7,561 nucleotides of DNA, from positions 1 to 7,561 of the forward strand of contig JAKAGJ010000087.1 in the NCBI GenBank assembly GCA_021815655.1. Direction: 5' to 3'. The notes under the pieces were generated by a model. It saw only the letters and a program-made list of their open reading frames with translations, had not been told where the DNA came from and made no database searches. Position 1 is the first letter of the stretch. Each line of letters opens with the position of its first letter. Made by a program: the position numbers and the translations under genes. This DNA is from Deltaproteobacteria bacterium. GTDB taxonomy: Bacteria > Desulfobacterota > Desulfarculia > Desulfarculales > Desulfarculaceae. This document shows, piece after piece, positions 1-4,094 of the stretch.

Positions 1-210
1 CACCTCCTCAAGGCTCTTGCGCAGGCCCGAGAGCCCCACCTTGCAGCCGCTGACGTCTGCCAGCATGGTCATGACGAAGGTGCCGTCCATGACCTTCTGC
101 TGCACGTCCTCGATGTTGGCGCCGTGCTCGAAAAGTAGCGTGCTGATGCGGGCGATGATGCCCTTTTGGTCCGTGCCGATGACCACCACGAAGACGCGTT
201 CCCGTTCCAT
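1..210 (-). CDS. ACT-domain protein, UPF0237-like (partial, C-terminus beyond window edge)
   Basis: The 70 visible codons start at ATG (210-208) and read MERERVFVVVIGTDQK and onward, a small free-standing ACT domain. The first beta strand (VFVVVIGTD) runs into the KGIIARIS helix start, then the HGANIEDVQQKVMDG segment and a strand TFVMTMLADVS. This order is typical of the roughly 90-residue UPF0237/ACT proteins, so perhaps 20 residues are missing off the left edge. ACT domains bind amino acids or other small ligands and usually regulate a partner; no catalytic role is visible. An AGGAG SD (complement of 221-225) lies 10 bases before the start, overlapping the end of nth, so the gene is very probably translated from the nth transcript. 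The ligand and regulated target cannot be read from the sequence. A fragment of a longer GcvR-like protein with two ACT domains is possible but less likely. Confidence 0.85.
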   Translation of the reverse strand, partial: MERERVFVVVIGTDQKGIIARISTLLFEHGANIEDVQQKVMDGTFVMTMLADVSGCKVGLSGLRKSLEEV

Positions 211-227
211 GATCTGACTGCTCCTGC

Positions 228-899
228 CTAGGCCTGGGTCAGGCCTTGGCCGTGGGGGCAATGGGGCAAGAGGAGGCATGCAAGGCAGCGGGGCTTCTTG
301 GCCTGGCAGAGCGAGCGGCCATGCAGGATCACCTGGTGGCTGAACAGGGTCCAGCGCTCCCTGGGCACCAGCTCCATGAGCTGGAACTCCACCTTGACCG
401 GGTCGTCCTCTTTAGTCAACCCCAGGCGCTTGGCCACTCGGCCCACGTGGGTGTCCACGGTGATGCCCGGTATGCCGAAGGCGTCGCCCAGCACCACGTT
501 GGCGGTCTTGCGACCCACGCCGGGCAGCTTGACCAGTTCTTCCAGGATGGGCGGCACCTGGCCGCCATGGCGCTCCACCAGGGCCCGGGCCGCGCCCAGG
601 ATGGACTTGGCCTTGTTGCGGAAAAAGCCCGTGGAGCGGATCAGCTCCATCAACTCCTCGGGGTCGGCCGCGGCCATGGCCGCCGGGCCGGGGAAGCGGG
701 CGAAGAGAGCCGGGGTGACCAGGTTGACCCGCTCGTCGGTGCACTGGGCCGAGAGGATGGTGGCCACCAGGAGCTGCCAGGCGTCCTGGTGGTCCAGGGT
801 GCACTTGGCCTGGGGGTAGAGCCTATCCAGGAGGGGCAGCACCGCCCGCACCCGCGCGGGCGCGGGCGGTAGCTGGGGCTGGGAGGCCCGGGGTGGCAA
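228..899 (-). CDS. nth: Endonuclease III (DNA glycosylase/AP lyase)
   Basis: Base-excision repair enzyme that removes oxidised pyrimidines from DNA and cleaves the abasic site by beta-elimination. The 223-residue product shows every family landmark. The LLVATILSAQCTD helix is at 43-55. The helix-hairpin-helix LPGVGRKTANVVL is at 125-137, with the Schiff-base lysine at K131. The VDTHVGRV segment carries the catalytic D149. A C-terminal 4Fe-4S loop has C198, C205, C208 and C214 in the canonical C-x6-C-x2-C-x5-C spacing. Length is close to the E. coli enzyme (211). The chosen start is TTG (899-897). An in-frame stop (the cyclophilin TAA) lies 3 bases upstream, so the gene cannot begin earlier, and a GGAG (912-909) sits 9 bases before it. 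GTG at 851 (codon 17) is an alternative that would only trim a Pro-rich, poorly conserved N-terminus. It is co-transcribed with the cyclophilin gene (3-base gap) and the ACT gene. Confidence 0.96.
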   Translation of the reverse strand: MPPRASQPQLPPAPARVRAVLPLLDRLYPQAKCTLDHQDAWQLLVATILSAQCTDERVNLVTPALFARFPGPAAMAAADPEELMELIRSTGFFRNKAKSILGAARALVERHGGQVPPILEELVKLPGVGRKTANVVLGDAFGIPGITVDTHVGRVAKRLGLTKEDDPVKVEFQLMELVPRERWTLFSHQVILHGRSLCQAKKPRCLACLLLPHCPHGQGLTQA

Positions 900-902
900 G
901 GC

Positions 903-1523
903 TTAAGGCTCCACCACCGTGGCCTTGATGATGGTCACGGGCTCCACGGGCACGTCGTCGAACATGCCCTTGCGGCCGGTGGGCACGGCCTTGATCTTGT
1001 TTACCACGCCTTGGCCCTTGATAACCTTTCCGAAGACCGCATAGCCCCAGCCCTGGGGGGTCTTGGAGGTGTGGTTCAGAAAGTCGTTGTTCTTGACGTT
1101 GATGAAGAACTGGGCCGAGGCGCTGTTGGGGTCCTGGGTGCGGGCCATGGCCAGGGTGTAGGCCTCGTTCTTGAGGCCGTTGTCCGCCTCGTTCTCGATG
1201 GGGCTCTTGGTGGGCTTCTGCTTCATGTCGGCGGTGAAGCCGCCGCCCTGAATCATGAACCCATTGATGACCCGGTGAAAGATGGTGCCGTCATAGTGGC
1301 CTTCCTTGACGTAGTCCAGGAAATTGGCCACCGATTTGGGGGCTTTGTCGTTGTAGAGTTCCACTTCGATGTCGCCCATGCTGGTTTCGAGTTTTACCAC
1401 AGGATAGCTCCTTTCGGCGCGGGCCATGGTCCCCGTGCAGAGGACGGTTAGCAAGAGCAGGCCGAAGGCCAATAGCGGCAGCCGGCCCAGGCCAAGCCGG
1501 CGGGTCTGTGAGCGAGCTAGCAC
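903..1523 (-). CDS. Cyclophilin-type peptidyl-prolyl cis-trans isomerase, predicted exported
   Basis: Catalyses cis-trans isomerisation of X-Pro bonds during protein folding. With the start chosen here the product is 206 residues. It opens with a basic n-region (ARSQTRRLGLGR), a hydrophobic stretch (LPLLAFGLLLLTVL) and an ARA cleavage motif near residue 36, which together make a good Sec signal peptide and place the enzyme in the periplasm. The remaining ~165 residues are one cyclophilin domain resembling E. coli PpiB: FHRVINGFMIQGGGF (catalytic Arg84, with Phe89 and Gln92), NEADNGLKN, LAMART and SASAQFFINV. Start choice: GTG at 1523 has an ideal GGAGG (1534-1530) six bases upstream. The frame stays open to a GTG at 1562, which lacks a good SD. 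An internal GTG at 1400, also with an SD, would give a cytosolic 165-residue form. The stop lies 3 bases before the nth start, so these genes form an operon. Because it mixes a PpiA-like signal with a PpiB-like body, no gene symbol is given. Confidence 0.93.
   Translation of the reverse strand: MLARSQTRRLGLGRLPLLAFGLLLLTVLCTGTMARAERSYPVVKLETSMGDIEVELYNDKAPKSVANFLDYVKEGHYDGTIFHRVINGFMIQGGGFTADMKQKPTKSPIENEADNGLKNEAYTLAMARTQDPNSASAQFFINVKNNDFLNHTSKTPQGWGYAVFGKVIKGQGVVNKIKAVPTGRKGMFDDVPVEPVTIIKATVVEP
1408..1412 (-). promoter_or_regulatory. Internal ribosome binding site within the cyclophilin gene
   Basis: The minus strand reads AGGAG here, followed 7 bases later by GTG (1400-1398). Starting there gives MVKLETSMGDIEVEL, which aligns with the usual N-terminus of cytosolic PpiB and removes the whole signal peptide. 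The site is therefore a candidate second start for a cytosolic isoform. It could also be a chance purine run at the signal cleavage region (Ala-Glu-Arg-Ser). Confidence 0.4.
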
Positions 1524-1529
1524 CAAACA

Positions 1530-1534
1530 CCTCC
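1530..1534 (-). promoter_or_regulatory. Ribosome binding site that decides the exported cyclophilin start
   Basis: The minus strand reads GGAGG, six bases before the GTG at 1523. It is the strongest SD among the upstream candidates, and it places the start immediately before the basic n-region of the signal peptide. This is why 1523 is preferred to the more distant GTG at 1562. Confidence 0.6.
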
Positions 1535-1621
1535 GCGGCTCCAGGGTTGGCGGGGCAGCCACCGCGGCCGCCCCGAAAGGCCATTTTTACCATAAACCCA
1601 GGGGATGGCCAGCCCCGGCCC

Positions 1622-1636
1622 GACCGGCCGCCGGTC
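1622..1636 (-). terminator. GC-rich palindrome just after the LOG stop codon, possible weak terminator or attenuator
   Basis: GACCGGC-C-GCCGGTC is a perfect 15-base palindrome lying one base beyond the LOG stop codon on the minus strand. As RNA it can form a 6-bp all-strong stem with a 3-base loop. No U-run follows it, so it is not a canonical intrinsic terminator. It may act as a 3' end stabiliser, a partial terminator or a protein site, or be incidental in GC-rich DNA. Confidence 0.3.
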
Positions 1637-1637
1637 C

Positions 1638-2300
1638 CTAGAGAATGACAAGTTGCTTAATAAGGCGCACGGCATCGTTGGGATTGTCCATGATGCGCAA
1701 GAGGTCCAGGTCGTCGGGGCCGATCATCTCATTTTTGAGCTGCACGTCGCGCATCCAGTCTATGAGGCCGGTCCAGTAATCGCTGCCCATGAGCACCACC
1801 GGGAAGGGGCGGATGCGCTGGGTCTGGATGAGGGTGATGGCCTCGGCCAGTTCGTCCAGGGTGCCGAAACCGCCGGGCATGACGATGTAGGCCACCGAAT
1901 ACTTAACGAAGATCACCTTGCGCACGAAGAAGTAGCGGAAGCTTAAGCGCACGTTGGCATAGGGGTTGGGCCGCTGTTCGAAGGGCAACTCGATGTTCAG
2001 GCCCACGGAATGCCCGCCAGCCTCGGCGGCCCCCTTGTTGGCCGCCTCCATCACCCCGCCCCCGCCGCCGGTGATGACCGAGAAGCCGGCCTCCACCAGG
2101 CTCCGACCCAGGTCCTCGGCCTGGCGGTAGACCTCGGTGCCGGGCTTGACCCGGGCCGAGCCGAAGATGCTCACGCCCTTGGTGACGCCGCCCATGGTGT
2201 CGATGGCATCAACGAATTCGCTCAAGATGCGGAACATGCGCCAGGACTCGGTGGCGCTCAGGTTGTCGATGACGTATTGCTGGGAATTCAGGTCCTTCAT
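1638..2300 (-). CDS. LOG-family (TIGR00730-type) Rossmann-fold protein, putative nucleoside monophosphate phosphoribohydrolase
   Basis: A 220-residue member of the LOG ('Lonely guy') family. Characterised relatives cleave the N-glycosidic bond of cytokinin or purine nucleotide 5'-monophosphates, releasing ribose 5-phosphate. The phosphate-binding loop TGGGGGVMEAANKGA is at residues 77-91, and the signature PGGFGTLDE is at 142-150. The presumed catalytic pair is R127 (in FVRK) and E150, 23 residues apart as in fungal LOG. About 40 residues precede the first Rossmann strand (VSIFGSAR). These include a helical stretch (SATESWRMFRILSEFVDAID) seen in longer bacterial LOG proteins and probably used in oligomer contacts. 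The start is ATG at 2300, with AAGGTG (complement of 2311-2316) 10 bases upstream. It is the first gene of the leftward group and faces the RNase operon across the divergent region. The true substrate is unknown; older annotations call such proteins lysine decarboxylases, which the PGGxGT motif argues against. Confidence 0.9.
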   Translation of the reverse strand: MKDLNSQQYVIDNLSATESWRMFRILSEFVDAIDTMGGVTKGVSIFGSARVKPGTEVYRQAEDLGRSLVEAGFSVITGGGGGVMEAANKGAAEAGGHSVGLNIELPFEQRPNPYANVRLSFRYFFVRKVIFVKYSVAYIVMPGGFGTLDELAEAITLIQTQRIRPFPVVLMGSDYWTGLIDWMRDVQLKNEMIGPDDLDLLRIMDNPNDAVRLIKQLVIL

Positions 2301-2374
2301 GGGTGTTTGCCACCTTGGCCGCCAAGGGCCGTTTCAGGTCGTTTAAGGGCGCCGCGGGGGCCAAAAGGACCGAG

Positions 2375-2399
2375 GGCGGTTGAATTAGGCTTAACCGCC
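2375..2399. promoter_or_regulatory. 25-base dyad overlapping the promoter, candidate operator
   Basis: GGCGGTT (2375-2381) and AACCGCC (2393-2399) form a perfect 7-bp inverted repeat around an 11-base AT-rich centre. It covers the proposed -35 and most of the spacer, where a bound dimeric regulator would block RNA polymerase. The arm centres are 18 bases apart, which does not fit a simple two-half-site pattern of 10-11 bases. No regulator gene lies in the window. It could instead fold in a leftward transcript. Confidence 0.4.
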
Positions 2400-2408
2400 T
2401 TATACTAT
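2380..2408 (+). promoter_or_regulatory. Putative sigma70-type promoter for the RNase-radical SAM-rng operon
   Basis: TTGAAT (2380-2385) serves as -35. The -10 is either TATACT (2401-2406, 15-base spacer, five of six consensus bases) or the overlapping TACTAT (2403-2408, 17-base spacer). Initiation near 2413 would leave a leader of about 65-70 bases before the ATG at 2481. It stands out as the only AT-rich patch upstream of the operon. Confidence 0.5.
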
Positions 2409-2435
2409 TGTCCAACGCCATAGGTGTGTCAAGCG

Positions 2436-2454
2436 GGCGCTCCCCTGGGGCGCC
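2436..2454 (+). other. Small GC hairpin in the presumed 5' leader of the RNase gene
   Basis: GGCG (2436-2439) can pair with CGCC (2451-2454), and the inner CCC (2442-2444) with GGG (2448-2450), leaving a CT bulge and a 3-base loop. It lies 18 bases before the SD, so it does not itself hide the start. It may stabilise the 5' end or be a target for the RNase's own control, but that is speculative. Confidence 0.25.
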
Positions 2455-2471
2455 GGCCAACCTTACCCACC

Positions 2472-2475
2472 GGAG
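2472..2475 (+). promoter_or_regulatory. Ribosome binding site that decides the beta-CASP RNase start
   Basis: GGAG is located 5 bases before ATG 2481. It supports that ATG over the in-frame ATG at 2424, whose 19 extra residues (MCQAGAPLGRRPT...) do not resemble the family N-terminus. Confidence 0.6.
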
Positions 2476-2480
2476 TAGAC

Positions 2481-4091
2481 ATGAAAATCACCTGCTTGGG
2501 CGCGGCGCGCACCGTCACCGGCTCCTCCTACCTGGTGGAGAAGGATGATGAGAGTTGTTTCCTGGTGGACTGTGGCCTGTTCCAGGGCTCGCGTCAAATC
2601 GAGCGGCGCAACTGGCTCACCACGGCCTACCGACCCAAGGACCTGCAAGCCATTATCATCACGCACGCCCATATCGACCACTCCGGGCTGGTGCCCCGGG
2701 TGGTGCGCCTGGGCTACAAGCAGCCCATCTACGCCACGGAGGCCACCTGCGAACTCTTGAAGATCCTGTGGCTGGATTCGGCCCACATCCAGGAGATGGA
2801 AGCCGACTGGCAGAGCCGCAAGAACAAGCGCCAGGGCAAGCGCGGCATCGATCCCCTGTATGAAACCCCGGACGCCGAGGCGGCCATCACCCTGCTGCGG
2901 CCGGTGAAGCTGGATATGGACCAGGAACTGGTGCCGGGGACGCGCGCCCGCTTCGTGGGCGCCGGGCACATCTTGGGGGCCGCCAGCCTGCTCCTGACCA
3001 TCGCCGGCAAGGGCGGCTGCCATAGGGTTGGCTTTTCCGGCGACCTGGGGCGCCCGGGCCAGCTTATCCTGCCCGAGGCCGAGGACCTGCCCAAGCCCGA
3101 CACCCTGTTCATGGAGACCACCTACGGCAGCCGGTTCCACAAGTCCCTGGACGACAGCCAGCGGGAACTGATGGCGGTGGTCAAGGCGGCCTATGCCGAG
3201 GGCGGCAAGGTGATTATTCCGGCCTTTGCCGTGGAGCGCACCCAGGAGCTGATATACACCCTGGCCGCCGCCACCCGGGCCGGCGAGATGCCGTCGGACA
3301 TGCCGGTCTTTCTGGACTCGCCCCTGGCCATCGCCGCCACCCGGATATTCCGCCGCCACCCGGAGCTTTTCGCCGCCGAGGCCCAGGAGCTGGTGAACAA
3401 CGGCCAGACGCCTTTCGATTTTCCCAACCTCAAGTTCACTCCCTCCACCGAGGAGAGCCGGGCCATCAACGAGTTCCAGGGTCCGGCGGTCATCATCGCC
3501 GGCAACGGCATGGCCAGCGCCGGGCGCATCAAGCATCACCTGAAACACAACCTGTGGCGCGAGAACTGCCACGTGGTCATCGTGGGCTTCCAGGCCCAGG
3601 GCACCACGGGGCGCCTCTTGGTGGAAGGGGCGGAGAAGGTCAAGATATTCCGCGAGGACGTGGCGGTGAAGGCCAAGGTGCACACCATCGGCGGCTTCAG
3701 CGCCCATGCCGACCAGAAAGAGCTTTTGGAGTGGCTGGGCAGCCTGGCCCATCCGGGGCTCAAGGTCAACCTGATGCACGGCGAGGAGACCTCGGCACTG
3801 GCCTTCCGCCGTGTGGCCAGCGAGCGTTACCCCTCCCTCCAGTTCCACCTGCCCCACTGGAACGAGACCCTGCCGCTCAAGCCCCTGCATCCCGACGGCC
3901 AACCGCCCTGCGCCCCGGGGGAGGCTCCCCAGGACGTGGTGGCGCGCGCCCGCCTGGCCCAGGAGCGCCTGGCCCGCCTGGCCAGCCTGTGGGAGCGCCA
4001 GGGCGCCGCTGGCGATGCCAGCGGCCTGGAGGCCGTGGAACGGGCCTTGGCCGCCCTGGAGGGGCAGCCGTCCCCGGACAAGGGCGCCTAG
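2481..4091 (+). CDS. Beta-CASP metallo-beta-lactamase ribonuclease (YSH1/TTHA0252-like)
   Basis: A 536-residue zinc-dependent nuclease of the COG1236 type, related to CPSF-73 and Thermus TTHA0252, predicted to cleave RNA in the cytosol. The metallo-beta-lactamase core carries VDCG (D30), the THAHIDHSG zinc motif (H62, H64, D66, H67), AGHILGA (H163) and SGDLG (D188). The beta-CASP insert starts with METTYG (motif A, E212) at about 210. It includes a helix-capping GNGMASAGRIKHHLKH stretch (341-356), then GGFSAHADQ (motif B, H409) and LMHGE (motif C, H433). All catalytic positions are present, so it should be active. The N-terminus MKITCLGAARTVTGSSYL is the standard family start. From about 455 a tail of ~80 residues, rich in Ala, Arg and Leu (ARARLAQERLARLASLWERQ), extends past the usual end and looks helical. 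The stop is 3 bases before the radical SAM gene, so the two are co-translated. RNase J is excluded by length and motif context. The RNA target is unknown. Confidence 0.93.
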   Translation: MKITCLGAARTVTGSSYLVEKDDESCFLVDCGLFQGSRQIERRNWLTTAYRPKDLQAIIITHAHIDHSGLVPRVVRLGYKQPIYATEATCELLKILWLDSAHIQEMEADWQSRKNKRQGKRGIDPLYETPDAEAAITLLRPVKLDMDQELVPGTRARFVGAGHILGAASLLLTIAGKGGCHRVGFSGDLGRPGQLILPEAEDLPKPDTLFMETTYGSRFHKSLDDSQRELMAVVKAAYAEGGKVIIPAFAVERTQELIYTLAAATRAGEMPSDMPVFLDSPLAIAATRIFRRHPELFAAEAQELVNNGQTPFDFPNLKFTPSTEESRAINEFQGPAVIIAGNGMASAGRIKHHLKHNLWRENCHVVIVGFQAQGTTGRLLVEGAEKVKIFREDVAVKAKVHTIGGFSAHADQKELLEWLGSLAHPGLKVNLMHGEETSALAFRRVASERYPSLQFHLPHWNETLPLKPLHPDGQPPCAPGEAPQDVVARARLAQERLARLASLWERQGAAGDASGLEAVERALAALEGQPSPDKGA

Positions 4092-4094
4092 GCC

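Larger units (their letters stand above)
1524..1637. other. Intergenic region between the LOG gene and the cyclophilin gene
   Basis: A 114-base spacer on the transcribed minus strand, if the cyclophilin starts at 1523. It holds the cyclophilin SD, a palindrome directly after the LOG stop (see 1622-1636) and an AT-rich patch around 1587-1597 (minus-strand TTTATGGTAAAAAT). That patch could contain a -10 element for a separate cyclophilin-nth-ACT transcript, but no convincing -35 was found, so no promoter is called. Confidence 0.4.
2301..2480. promoter_or_regulatory. Divergent intergenic control region between the LOG gene and the RNase operon
   Basis: A 180-base spacer between the two outward-facing starts, visibly more AT-rich in its middle (2380-2415) than the genes around it. 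It holds a plus-strand promoter candidate (2380-2408), a dyad over that promoter (2375-2399) and a GC hairpin in the presumed leader (2436-2454). On the minus strand a TGGACA (2414-2409) resembles a -35 for the LOG gene, but no good -10 follows at normal spacing, so no leftward promoter is called. The plus-strand reading frame stays open upstream to ATG 2424, but that extension has no family resemblance and is treated as untranslated. Confidence 0.6.

Noticed and set aside
246..872. Plus-strand frame opposite nth
   Set aside because: The minus strand encodes a complete Nth with catalytic Lys/Asp and four iron-sulfur cysteines. The plus-strand translation is compositionally biased and unrecognisable.
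1524..1562. Longer cyclophilin from GTG 1562
   Set aside because: The upstream GTG lacks a good SD, and the 13 added residues would put a long extra segment before the signal peptide. GTG 1523 has an ideal SD. The longer form is not excluded.
2424..2480. N-terminal extension of the RNase gene from ATG 2424
   Set aside because: The 19 added residues include leader-like sequence over a GC hairpin, while ATG 2481 has an SD and begins the conserved family N-terminus.
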